DNA of 64,000 nucleotides, taken from NCBI RefSeq assembly GCF_014596085.1, contig NZ_JACCJY010000007.1, forward strand, positions 163,993-227,992, given 5' to 3'. Positions 25,796-34,508 of this stretch are shown in pieces (position 1 is the first letter of the stretch; every line of letters begins with the position of its first letter). The stretch is from Azospirillum tabaci. GTDB lineage: Bacteria; Pseudomonadota; Alphaproteobacteria; Azospirillales; Azospirillaceae. Position numbers and translations under genes: made by a program. Below the pieces are notes generated by a model. That model searched no databases, was not told the DNA's origin, and saw only the letters and a program-made list of their open reading frames with translations.

Positions 25796-28144
25796 GTGAA
25801 TTCTTCGATCGGCAAAGGCGGAACGCTTCCAGGCCACGAAGCGCACGCCAGCGTCCTTCCGGACAGTCTCCTGCAGTCGGGCGCCGGGGATTCCTCCGAT
25901 GTCCGCGGCCGCCAGGAGGCGACGGTCTTCGCCACGCTGGCCGTGCTGTGGCGGCGCAAGTTGCTGCTGCTCGCCATCATCCTGCTGGGGACGGCGACCA
26001 TCACCTATGTCATGCAGTCGCTGAAGCCGATGTACCGCGCCACCGCGATGGTGCAGCTCGATTCCCGGCGGGTCGAGCTGGCGGAGTTCAAGTCGGTGGT
26101 GTCCAACCTGACGCCCGAGGCACCGGCGGTGCGCAGCGAGGTGTCCATCGTCGGCTCGCGCGCTCTGGCGGAGCGGGTGGTGGAAAAGCTGGGCCTGCAG
26201 AACGATCCCGAATTCAACCCGACGCTCAAGGCGCCGGACGGCACGGACGATCATTGGCTGAAGCGGGTCACCAAAGCCGGTGTCGGCGCGCTGCCGCCGG
26301 AAGGCAACGACGTTCTGCGCCAAATCGTGCAACAGGCGACCGCCCTGTTCCGCGCCGACGACGGGTCGCTTGCCCGCGACCCGAACCAAGCCCGCCTGCT
26401 GACCATCGACACGCTGCTGCGCCGGATCGAGGCGCGCAACGACGACCGGTCCTACACCATCATCATCGAGGCGTCGTCGGTCGATCCCGCCAAGGCCGCC
26501 GCCATCGCCAACGCCTTCGGCCAAGCCTATCTGGACTACCGGACGGAGATGAACCGCGACCTGACCGAGCGGGTCAACCAATGGCTCGGCGGACGTCTCA
26601 TCGAGGCGCGCGAGGCGGTGCGCAGTGCGGAGGAGGCCATCCGCAGCTTCCGCAAAGAGAACAGTCTGCTGGAACTGCCGCCGGACGGGCGCAACATGGT
26701 CCAGCAGCAGATGAACGAACTCGCCACCCAGCTGACCGCCGCGCAGGCGCAGAAGGCGGCGGCGGAGGCGCGCGTGCGCCAGGCCCGCGAGCAGACCGCC
26801 GCCAACAACGCCGCGGCGATCCCGGAGGTGCTGGCCTCCCCGCTGATCCAGAAGCTGCGCGAGGCGGAGGCGATGCTGGAGCGCCGGCTGGCCGAACTCC
26901 AGCAGGTCTACGGCGACAAGCATCAGGACATCGTGAATCTCCGCCGCGGCATCGGCGAATTGAAGGCCCGCATCCGCGACGAGGTCGGCAAGATCCAGAA
27001 AGGCCTGGACGCCGATCTGGAGGTCGCGCGCATCCGCGAGGCCTCCCTGCTGAAGAGCATCGCCGATCTTCAGGAACAACAGAAGGGGATTGAGGCGACC
27101 GGCATCCGGCTCCGTGATCTGGAACGCGCCGCCGACGCCCACCGCACCCTCTACCGCAGCCTCGCCGAACGCTACGAACAGACGATGGCGCTGAAGAACA
27201 CCGGTGCGCTGGACGCGCATCTCAGCGCCCCGGCCCTGCCGCCGATCCGCCCAGCCTTCCCGCAGCTGCGCATGTCGCTGGGTGTCGGGCTCATCGGGTC
27301 CACGGCGCTGGCGGTGGCGCTGGTGCTGCTGCTGGAGCGGCTCAGCTCCGGCCTGCGCACGCCCACACAGGTGGAGCGGGCGACCGGCGTGCCCTGCCTC
27401 GGCATGGTCCCGTCGCTCCCCCGCAACGAGGCGGCCTGGAACCTGCCGCTGCATCCCGACAGCCGCCGCGCCCGCGAGATCGGGGCTTTTCGCGAGGCGA
27501 TCCAGACGGTGCGGACCATGGCCTGCATGCCACGCAAGCGGGGGACGCCGCCCAAGGTGCTGCTCGTCACCTCCTCCATCCCCAAGGAGGGAAAATCGGT
27601 GCTGGCCGCCAATCTGGCGCGGTCGCTGGCCGGGCTGGGACTCAACACGCTGCTGATCGACGCGGACTTCCGCCGGCCCTCCATCGCGAAGCTGCTGGGC
27701 TACCAGCCGCAGGGCAGCGTGACCGACCTGCTGGACGGTCGCGTCGGCATCGACGACCTGATCCACCAGGAGACCACCAACCTCGGCGTCCTGGGCAACG
27801 CCGTCGGCACCCCCAACGCGCATGACCGCATCAGCTCCCAGGCGATGAGCGACCTGATCGGATGGGCGCGCCACAATTACGACGTGGTGGTGATCGACAG
27901 CGCCCCGGTGATGCTGTTCTCCGACGCGCTGGCCCTGTCCTTCCTGGCCGACAGCGTGATCTACGTCGTCCGCTGGCAGCACACCCCGCTGGACACCGTG
28001 ATGGCCGGCTTCAACAAGCTGAAATCGGTCGACACCGCCGTGGGCGGCGTCGTGCTGTCGCGGGTCGTCGCGTCCAAGCACGTCAAATACGGCCACAAGG
28101 ACGACGCCTACTACTACGCCCTGCACGCGCCCGCGCGCCACTGA
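25796..28144 (+). CDS. Wzc-like polysaccharide co-polymerase/tyrosine autokinase
   Basis: GTG 25796 with GAAAGGGG upstream starts a 782-aa protein. Layout: a cytoplasmic N-terminus, first membrane helix (LLLLAIILLGTATITYVM), long periplasmic Wzz domain with coiled coil (about 270-480), second membrane helix (GVGLIGSTALAVALVLLL), then a BY-kinase domain with Walker A (SSIPKEGKSVLAANLA, Lys600), Walker A' (LLIDADFRRPS) and a C-terminal Tyr cluster (YGHKDDAYYYALH). Such proteins control chain length and export through cycles of Tyr phosphorylation. No outer-membrane Wza or Wzb phosphatase gene is in the window. Confidence 0.93.
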   Translation: MNSSIGKGGTLPGHEAHASVLPDSLLQSGAGDSSDVRGRQEATVFATLAVLWRRKLLLLAIILLGTATITYVMQSLKPMYRATAMVQLDSRRVELAEFKSVVSNLTPEAPAVRSEVSIVGSRALAERVVEKLGLQNDPEFNPTLKAPDGTDDHWLKRVTKAGVGALPPEGNDVLRQIVQQATALFRADDGSLARDPNQARLLTIDTLLRRIEARNDDRSYTIIIEASSVDPAKAAAIANAFGQAYLDYRTEMNRDLTERVNQWLGGRLIEAREAVRSAEEAIRSFRKENSLLELPPDGRNMVQQQMNELATQLTAAQAQKAAAEARVRQAREQTAANNAAAIPEVLASPLIQKLREAEAMLERRLAELQQVYGDKHQDIVNLRRGIGELKARIRDEVGKIQKGLDADLEVARIREASLLKSIADLQEQQKGIEATGIRLRDLERAADAHRTLYRSLAERYEQTMALKNTGALDAHLSAPALPPIRPAFPQLRMSLGVGLIGSTALAVALVLLLERLSSGLRTPTQVERATGVPCLGMVPSLPRNEAAWNLPLHPDSRRAREIGAFREAIQTVRTMACMPRKRGTPPKVLLVTSSIPKEGKSVLAANLARSLAGLGLNTLLIDADFRRPSIAKLLGYQPQGSVTDLLDGRVGIDDLIHQETTNLGVLGNAVGTPNAHDRISSQAMSDLIGWARHNYDVVVIDSAPVMLFSDALALSFLADSVIYVVRWQHTPLDTVMAGFNKLKSVDTAVGGVVLSRVVASKHVKYGHKDDAYYYALHAPARH

Positions 28145-28169
28145 ACAGCAAGGCGGTTGCGCTAACCAA

Positions 28170-28287
28170 CCCTCTCCCCTCCGGGGAGAGGGGGGCCCGA
28201 AGGGCCGGTGAGGGGGTCCTGCCGGGGCGATACGTCCGGCACACCAGCACCCCCCTCACCCTTAGCCCTCTCCCCAGGGGGAGAGGG
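28170..28287. repeat. GC-rich palindromic repeat, copy A
   Basis: Hairpin CCCTCTCCCC...GGGGAGAGGG, then GGTGAGGGG, a core, CCCCCTCACCC and a second CCCTCTCC...GGAGAGGG hairpin. It fills the gap between the Wzc-like gene and the fusion gene. Related copies occur at 41914, 47776, 50561 and 51695. Confidence 0.85.
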
Positions 28288-28309
28288 AACAGCCAAAAGC
28301 GAGGATTCC

Positions 28310-30571
28310 ATGACCAACGCCGAGTTCCCGCGGCTTGCCATCATCGGCTGCGGCAGCATCGTGAGCCATCACCTGTTGCCGGCGCTGCTCCGCCTGGGCT
28401 GGCGGCCAAGCGTCCTCGTCGATCCCTCGCCGGAGCGGCTGGAGGCGGTGCAGGCCATGCTGGGCCGCAACCGCGCCCCCGCCGCCGTGGCCGACTGGCG
28501 GGAGGCGGCCGACCGGTTCGACGCGGCGCTGGTGGCCGCCCCGCCGATGTTCCACGCACCGGTCGGCCAGAGCCTGCTGGAAGCCGGGAAGCACGTCTTC
28601 ATGGAAAAGCCGCTGGCCGTCACGCTGGCCGACGCCGAGCGCATGGTGCAAACCGCCGACGAGCGCCAACGGGTGCTCGCGGTCGGGCTGATGCGCCGCT
28701 ACGTCAACGGCGTCCGCTGGCTGAAGGCGCTGGTGGACTCCGGCCAGCTCGGCCGCATCCTGCGCTTCGAGGCGCGGGAGGGTTTCGTCTACAACTGGGG
28801 CATCAGCTCCCCGTCGATGCTGCGCCGGGACGGGGCGGGCGGTGGCGTGCTGCTCGACACCGGCTCGCACACGCTGGACCTGCTGCTGTGGTGGTTCGGG
28901 GAGGCGGCGGAGGTCGACTACAGCGACGACAGCTACGGCGGGCTGGAGTCCGATTGCCGGCTGTCCCTGACCATGGCGTCCGGTGCCACTGGAACGCTGG
29001 AGCTGAGCCGCACCCGCGCCCTGCGCAACACCATCCGCGTCTACGGCACCAAGGGCAGCGTCGAGGTCCATCTTTACGAGAACCAGATCGCGTCGGACGT
29101 GCCGCAGATCCTCGATTTCGTCCATGACGGCTTCTCCGCCAACCACATCCCGCCGCAAATCTTCGGCGACCTGTTCCAGGCGGAGCTGAAGGATTTCGCC
29201 GGGGCCATCCGCGAGGGCCGCCCGGCCGCCGTCGGCGGGCGCGACGCCCTGCCCTCCACCGCGCTGATCGAGCGCTGCTACGCCAGCCGCAAGCCGCTGG
29301 CCCTGCCCTGGGTGGACGGTCCGGCGCCGGCCGCCGGTCCTCGTACAGACGATCCCAGGACGAATGGGCCGACCGTGGTGGTGACCGGCGCCGCCGGCTT
29401 CATCGGCGGGCGGCTGGTCGAGCGGCTGTGCCTGGAGCACGGCGCCAAGGTCCGCTGCATCGTCCGCGACATCGCGCAGGCGGTGCGTCTGGCCCGCTTC
29501 CCGGTGGAGATCATCCGCGCCGATCTGCTGGACCGCGAGGCCATCGGCAAGGCGGTGGCCGGCGCCGACTGGGTCTTCCACTGCGCCTACGACGTCCGGT
29601 CGCGCCGCCAGAACATCGATGGAATGAACGCGCTGATCGACGCCAGCCTCGCCAACGGGGTGGAGAGCTTCGTCCATCTCAGCACCTTCTCGGTCTACGA
29701 ACCGCTGCCGGACGGTCCGCTGTCGGAGGAGACGCGCGACGGCGACCGGGCCTGGAGCTACGTCCAGAACAAGCTCGACCTGGAAAAGATGGTGCTCGAC
29801 GCGGCCCACAAGCGCGGCCTGCCGGGGGTGGTCCTGCAGCCCTCCATCGTCTATGGCCCCTTCTGCAAGCCCTGGACGAACGCCCCTGCCGAAATGCTGC
29901 TGAGCGGCACGGTGGTGCTGCCGCAGGAAGGCGGGCTGTGCAACGCCGTCTACATCGACGATCTGGTGGATGCGATGATCGCGGCGACCCGCAGCCCGCA
30001 GGCCATCGGGGAGCGTTTCGTGATCTCCGGCCCCGACGCCCCGCCCTGGGCCGCCGTCTTCGGGCGCTTCCAGGAGGCGCTGGGCGTGGACAGCCTGCGC
30101 TTCCAGCCCGCCGAGGCCATCCGCAAGGAGATGAAGAGCCTGCGGCGCGACATCGCCATGGTGCTTCAGGACCCCAAGAAGATCATTCAGATCATCGTGC
30201 GCTGGCGCCCGGCCCGCCGGCTTCTCCAGGGCGGGTTCGACAGCCTGCCGCCGCGGCTGCGCCATCTCGTGATGGTCCATTACTTCCTGAAGAAGAAGGC
30301 CAGCCGCAACCAGCTCTGGCTGCCCGACGCGCAGAAGCTGGCGCTCTATCAGGCCAAGGCGGTCATCGACCTGGGCAAGGCGCGGCGCCTGCTGGGCTAT
30401 GAGCCGCGCTTCACCTTCGAGGACGGCATGGCGCTGACCGCGGAGTATCTGCGCTGGGCCTACCGGGACGTGCCGCGCACCGCCCCCGCCGCCGCGCGGC
30501 CCGCCAACGAAGACCTGCAACCCGCTCCCCTGCCCGCCGCCACCGAGACGACACGGGTCGGCAACGCATGA
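28310..30571 (+). CDS. Fusion of Gfo/Idh/MocA oxidoreductase and NAD-dependent SDR
   Basis: The 753-aa protein starts at ATG 28310 (GCGAGG upstream). Residues 1 to about 335 are a Gfo/Idh/MocA oxidoreductase: NAD loop IIGCGSIVSHH, the EKP motif (HVFMEKPLAVTLADAE) and the C-terminal sheet domain with LLDTGSHTLDLLLW. After a short Pro/Thr-rich linker, residues about 356-720 form an extended SDR (VVVTGAAGFIGGRLVERL; GVESFVHLSTFSVY; SYVQNKLDLEKMV). Both halves are complete and the frame is continuous, so this is a real fusion. The two activities probably modify one nucleotide sugar in succession for the polymer. The stop overlaps the flippase start (ATGA). Confidence 0.9.
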   Translation: MTNAEFPRLAIIGCGSIVSHHLLPALLRLGWRPSVLVDPSPERLEAVQAMLGRNRAPAAVADWREAADRFDAALVAAPPMFHAPVGQSLLEAGKHVFMEKPLAVTLADAERMVQTADERQRVLAVGLMRRYVNGVRWLKALVDSGQLGRILRFEAREGFVYNWGISSPSMLRRDGAGGGVLLDTGSHTLDLLLWWFGEAAEVDYSDDSYGGLESDCRLSLTMASGATGTLELSRTRALRNTIRVYGTKGSVEVHLYENQIASDVPQILDFVHDGFSANHIPPQIFGDLFQAELKDFAGAIREGRPAAVGGRDALPSTALIERCYASRKPLALPWVDGPAPAAGPRTDDPRTNGPTVVVTGAAGFIGGRLVERLCLEHGAKVRCIVRDIAQAVRLARFPVEIIRADLLDREAIGKAVAGADWVFHCAYDVRSRRQNIDGMNALIDASLANGVESFVHLSTFSVYEPLPDGPLSEETRDGDRAWSYVQNKLDLEKMVLDAAHKRGLPGVVLQPSIVYGPFCKPWTNAPAEMLLSGTVVLPQEGGLCNAVYIDDLVDAMIAATRSPQAIGERFVISGPDAPPWAAVFGRFQEALGVDSLRFQPAEAIRKEMKSLRRDIAMVLQDPKKIIQIIVRWRPARRLLQGGFDSLPPRLRHLVMVHYFLKKKASRNQLWLPDAQKLALYQAKAVIDLGKARRLLGYEPRFTFEDGMALTAEYLRWAYRDVPRTAPAAARPANEDLQPAPLPAATETTRVGNA

Positions 30572-31833
30572 GCATGATCCCGGCGTCCTTCGTCCGCAGC
30601 TTCTGGACCCTCGCCGACCAGGGCGTGGTCAGCTTGGGCATGTTCGTCATCAACATCCAACTCGCCCGGACCTTTCCGTCGGAGGAATACGGGACCTTCG
30701 TCTTCATCCTGTCGATCCTGCTGGCGCTTCAGGTCGTCAATGTCAGCCTGATCCAGTATCCGCTGTCGGTGGAAGGCGCGGTGCTGGCCCCCGCCGAACG
30801 CCGGACCCTGGCGGGCCGCGCGGTCATCATGACCGCCGGATCGATTCTGCCGCTGTCCGGCATCCTGGCGCTGGTCGGCTATGGGTTGGGCATGCCGGAA
30901 CTGGTCGGCCCCGCCGTGCTCTACTTCATCGTCTGGCAGGTGCAGGAAATCGGGCGGCGCGGTCTGATGTCCGGGCTGAAGCATGACAAGGCGCTGTGGG
31001 GCGACAGCGTCACCTATCTGGGCCAGATCGTGGTGCTGAACCTGATGGCGCTCGGCGGCCATCTGACGCTGGAACGGGTGTTCATAGCCATGACCGGTCC
31101 GGCACTGGCCGGGGCAATCGTCCACTTCACCATACTGCGTCCCCGTTTTGCCGGCCTGTCGGAGCTTCCCGAGGTCTACCGCCGCTTCTGGTCCATCGGG
31201 CATTGGGCGCTCGCCAACAACCTGTTCCTGATGCTGCGGGTGCAGAGCCTCGTCTGGCTGATGGCGGCGATGGACGGCATGGCCTCCACCGCGGCGTTTC
31301 AGGCGGTGGTCAATCTGGTGAACATCGCCAACCCGATCATCATCGGCATGGGCAACCTCGTTCCCCAGATCGCCGCGCGCGGGCGCAGCACCCCGCCCAC
31401 GGGGGACGGCGCGCTTCATCCGGACGAGCAGGCGTGGCTGGCGATCCGCGGCTACGTCGTCATCGGGGCGGCACCGCTGCTGGTCTATTACAGTCTTGCG
31501 CTGCTGATTCCGGACCAAGTGCTGCACATCGTCTATGGCACCATGTCACCCTACGCCCACCAGGAGCTGCCGCTGCGCCTGCTCTCCATCGGGGCGCTGA
31601 CCGGCTATCTGGCGGAGATGGTCTGTTCCTACTTCTACGGCGTGCAGCGCAGCCAGTTTGCGCTCATGGTGAACATCGTCGGCACGCTTGCGGTGTTCGC
31701 GGCCGTCGGCCCGCTGGCGGCGATGTACGGCGTCGCCGGAGTGTGCATGGCGCTGCTGTTCTCCAGCGTGCTGCGCGTCGGCGCCGCCCACTATTACCTT
31801 TCCAAGACGAGGACCGCCCATGTCGCCCGCTGA
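30568..31833 (+). CDS. Oligosaccharide flippase (Wzx-like, MOP superfamily)
   Basis: The 421-aa polytopic membrane protein has about 12 predicted hydrophobic segments and starts as FWTLADQGVVSLGMFVINIQ, the typical first helix of O-antigen/EPS flippases, followed by LARTFPSEEYGTFVF. It would move the undecaprenyl-PP-linked repeat unit from the cytoplasmic to the periplasmic side. It is coupled to the fusion gene upstream by a 4-bp overlap and overlaps the next glycosyltransferase gene by 14 bp. Confidence 0.9.
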   Translation: MSMIPASFVRSFWTLADQGVVSLGMFVINIQLARTFPSEEYGTFVFILSILLALQVVNVSLIQYPLSVEGAVLAPAERRTLAGRAVIMTAGSILPLSGILALVGYGLGMPELVGPAVLYFIVWQVQEIGRRGLMSGLKHDKALWGDSVTYLGQIVVLNLMALGGHLTLERVFIAMTGPALAGAIVHFTILRPRFAGLSELPEVYRRFWSIGHWALANNLFLMLRVQSLVWLMAAMDGMASTAAFQAVVNLVNIANPIIIGMGNLVPQIAARGRSTPPTGDGALHPDEQAWLAIRGYVVIGAAPLLVYYSLALLIPDQVLHIVYGTMSPYAHQELPLRLLSIGALTGYLAEMVCSYFYGVQRSQFALMVNIVGTLAVFAAVGPLAAMYGVAGVCMALLFSSVLRVGAAHYYLSKTRTAHVAR

Positions 31834-33046
31834 CGGCAGCGCCGCATTCGCCGTGGACAAGGCCGGGCTGCGCCCGCTCGACCTCCGGCACGTCGTGATC
31901 CAGCCGGCCATCGCCCATCCCTCCTCCGCGAACGGATTGCACAATGTGGTGCGCTGCCTCATCGCGGAGCAGCGCGCCATGGGCGACGACGCTCGGCTGT
32001 GCCTGTTCTCCGACGATCCGGACGCCTTGACCGGCATCCCGGCAGACTGCCCGGCTCAGCGCTTCCCCCTCGGCGGGCCGCGGCTGTCCGGACGGTCGCT
32101 GACCATCGCGGACGCGACCCTGGACCGCCTGCTGGAAGGCGCCGGTCCGGACACGGTGGTGCACATCCACGGAGCGGTGAAGCCATTGTTCGCCGCGCTC
32201 GCCCGCGGGCTTCACCGGCGTGGCGTTCCCTATGGCGTGACGCTGCACGGCCAGTGTTCCCACATCTACGACATGGCGGGCCGGGTTCGCCGCCGCCTGC
32301 CCGCCGCCTGGATGCGCTTCGTCGATGGTCCGGCCTTCGCCCGCGCCCGCTTCGTCCATGCCATCACAGAAGACGAGGCCGCCATCGTCCGCAGGGTGGC
32401 CCCCACCGCCGCCGTCCGCCTGCTGCCCAACACGGCCTGGTCGGCCCGCCGCGGCGGCCTTCCCGCTCCCGCCCCACGGGCCGCGCCGGACGGGGACCGG
32501 CCGACCTTCGGCTATTGCGCGCGCTACGAGATCGAACACAAGGGGGTTGATCTGCTGATCGACGGATTCGCCGCCTACCGCCGGGCCGGGGGGCGCGGGG
32601 TGCTGGAACTGGCGGGATCCGGCCCCGCCCGCGCAGACATTGAACGGCGCGCGGAGGCCCATGGCCTCGGCCCCCACATCCGCGTGCACGGTCCGGTCTT
32701 CGGGGCGGACAAGGCGGCGATGATGGCGGGCTGGCATTACTTCGCCCTGACCTCCCGGTTCGACGTGATGCCGACCGGCTGTCTGGAGGCCGCCCTGTCC
32801 GGCCTGCCGCTGATCGTGACGCGGGAGACCGGCCTCGTCCCCTATGTGGAGGAGAACGGCGCCGGCTTCGGCGTGGCCGCCCTGACGGCGGAGGCGGTGG
32901 CCGACGCGCTGGCACTGGCCGAGCGGACCGGCCCCGGCCGCTGGCGGGAGATGGCGGCCAACGCGCACCACATGGTGGTGGGGATCGGCGACTGGGGGCG
33001 GATCGCCGCTCGGCTGCGCGCCGCGGCCTATGGACGTCCGTCATGA
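31820..33046 (+). CDS. Glycosyltransferase family 4 protein
   Basis: The start at ATG 31820 lies inside the end of the flippase gene, consistent with tight coupling. The 408-aa GT-B protein has an N-terminal domain with ANGLHNVVRCLIAEQ and VVHIHGAVKPLFAALA, and a C-terminal donor domain with YEIEHKGVDLLIDGFAAY, LAGSGPAR and SRFDVMPTGCLEAALSGLPL (E-x7-E region). It should add a sugar to the lipid-linked repeat. The donor is not predictable. Confidence 0.9.
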   Translation: MSPADGSAAFAVDKAGLRPLDLRHVVIQPAIAHPSSANGLHNVVRCLIAEQRAMGDDARLCLFSDDPDALTGIPADCPAQRFPLGGPRLSGRSLTIADATLDRLLEGAGPDTVVHIHGAVKPLFAALARGLHRRGVPYGVTLHGQCSHIYDMAGRVRRRLPAAWMRFVDGPAFARARFVHAITEDEAAIVRRVAPTAAVRLLPNTAWSARRGGLPAPAPRAAPDGDRPTFGYCARYEIEHKGVDLLIDGFAAYRRAGGRGVLELAGSGPARADIERRAEAHGLGPHIRVHGPVFGADKAAMMAGWHYFALTSRFDVMPTGCLEAALSGLPLIVTRETGLVPYVEENGAGFGVAALTAEAVADALALAERTGPGRWREMAANAHHMVVGIGDWGRIAARLRAAAYGRPS

Positions 33047-34386
33047 GCGCGGTCCTCTCCACCCCCAAGCGCAGCCGGACGCGGGCGGCAGACCTCTATC
33101 TGGGCTTCCTGATGGTGGTCCTGCTTGGTTACACCCTTGCCGGGCGCGGCTTCGCCTACATCGGGTTTCCACCCCTCTTCATTGGGGAGATTCTTCTGCT
33201 CTCCGGCCTTCTGGTCGCGCTGCGGACCGGCGGTATCGTCGCGACGCTGTCGAGCCTGCCGGGAACGTTGCTGGCGATCCTCATCGTCTGGGTCCTGGCC
33301 CGAACGATACCCTTCTTCGGTCTCCACAGCTTCGACGCCTTGCGCGACAGCGTGATCGTCATGTATGGCCTGTTCGCCTTCATCATCGTCGTCGTGCTGT
33401 ACGATGATCCCACGCGGCTACGCCGGCTCGTGCTGGCCTACGGCAGCTTCGCGGTGCTGTTCGTGACGGTCATGCCGATCATCTATCCCGGCTACCAGCT
33501 GCTCCAGTCCTACCTTCCGGTGTGGCCGCGCTACAACGTCCCCATGATCAGCCTGCGCCCCGGCGAGATCGGCGTGCATTTCGCCGGGATCGCGCTGTTC
33601 GTCTTGCTCGGGTTCCGCCGCCTCAGCCTGCTGCAGCTTGCGTTGCTGGTGGTCGGCATGGCGATGGTCGCCGCGCACAGCCGCGGCGGGACGCTCGCCA
33701 TCGTCGTGCCGCTGTGCATGGCGCTGGCCATGGTGCCGCGCAGCCGCCAGCTCGCCCCGCTGCTGATGATCGCCGTGTCCATCGTGGCCATCGCGGCTCT
33801 GCTGAACGTGGAAATCGAAGTGTCGTCGCGGAAGCTGTCGGTCGACCAGATCGCCACGAACCTGATGAGCATCGCGGGCTCCGCCGAGACCGCCAGCCTG
33901 GACGGCACCAAGCAATGGCGCATCATGTGGTGGGACAAGATCGTCAACTACACCGTACACGGCGATTACTTCTGGAACGGCAAGGGGTTCGGCATCAATC
34001 TGGCCGACGACGACGGCTTCCAGGTCATCGACGAGGAGGAGGCGCAGGTGCTGCGCAGCCCCCACAACGCGCACATGACGATCCTTGCCAGGGCGGGTGT
34101 TCCCGGTTTTCTGCTGTGGGTGGCTCTGCTGGGAAGCTGGGTGGCCTTCATGGTCCGCTCCTTCCTGCTGGCCCGCCGGCACGGTGACCGCGCCTGGGCG
34201 CGGCTGTTCGTCTTCCTGCTCGGCTACTGGCTGTCCATCGTCATCAACGCCTCGTTCGACGTGGCGCTGGAAGGCCCGATGCTGGGCATCTGGTTCTGGG
34301 TCCTGTTCGGGACGGGCATCGCCGCCGGCCTGATCCACCGGTCGGAGATCGAGGACCGGAACCGCCAGCTCCCGCCACTCCGATAG
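33043..34386 (+). CDS. O-antigen ligase/Wzy-type polymerase family protein
   Basis: The 447-aa polytopic membrane protein has around ten hydrophobic helices and one large periplasmic loop carrying SPHNAHMTILARAGVPGFLL, the conserved HN-containing motif of Wzy/WaaL proteins. Since the locus has a flippase and a Wzc-like co-polymerase, the likely role is periplasmic polymerisation of flipped repeat units rather than ligation to lipid A. It overlaps the GT4 gene by 4 bp and is the last gene of the operon, followed by a bidirectional terminator. Confidence 0.88.
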   Translation: MSAVLSTPKRSRTRAADLYLGFLMVVLLGYTLAGRGFAYIGFPPLFIGEILLLSGLLVALRTGGIVATLSSLPGTLLAILIVWVLARTIPFFGLHSFDALRDSVIVMYGLFAFIIVVVLYDDPTRLRRLVLAYGSFAVLFVTVMPIIYPGYQLLQSYLPVWPRYNVPMISLRPGEIGVHFAGIALFVLLGFRRLSLLQLALLVVGMAMVAAHSRGGTLAIVVPLCMALAMVPRSRQLAPLLMIAVSIVAIAALLNVEIEVSSRKLSVDQIATNLMSIAGSAETASLDGTKQWRIMWWDKIVNYTVHGDYFWNGKGFGINLADDDGFQVIDEEEAQVLRSPHNAHMTILARAGVPGFLLWVALLGSWVAFMVRSFLLARRHGDRAWARLFVFLLGYWLSIVINASFDVALEGPMLGIWFWVLFGTGIAAGLIHRSEIEDRNRQLPPLR

Positions 34387-34451
34387 GTCCGGATGGCCGG
34401 CCGTTCCCGGTGGAGGCCCGCCAAGCGGTAGCATGGCCCCCGTCGACATGG

Positions 34452-34485
34452 AAAGGGCGGGAGCCTGCGGCTCCCGCCCCTTTTC
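34452..34485. terminator. Bidirectional Rho-independent terminator
   Basis: An 11-bp GC-rich stem (34455-34465 with 34469-34479, loop TGC) is flanked by AAA on the left and TTTT on the right. It can stop the plus-strand exopolysaccharide operon and the convergent beta-helix gene. Confidence 0.8.
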
Positions 34486-34508
34486 TGCAGCGCCCTTAGG
34501 GCAGCACC

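Noticed and set aside
25529..28141. Open frame of 870 codons opposite the Wzc-like gene
   Set aside because: Antisense shadow of a gene with Walker motifs and membrane helices. The frame has no recognisable domain.
28170..28287. CRISPR array or attachment site at the palindromic repeats
   Set aside because: Repeats are palindromic, single per site, with no regular spacers and no cas or integrase genes.
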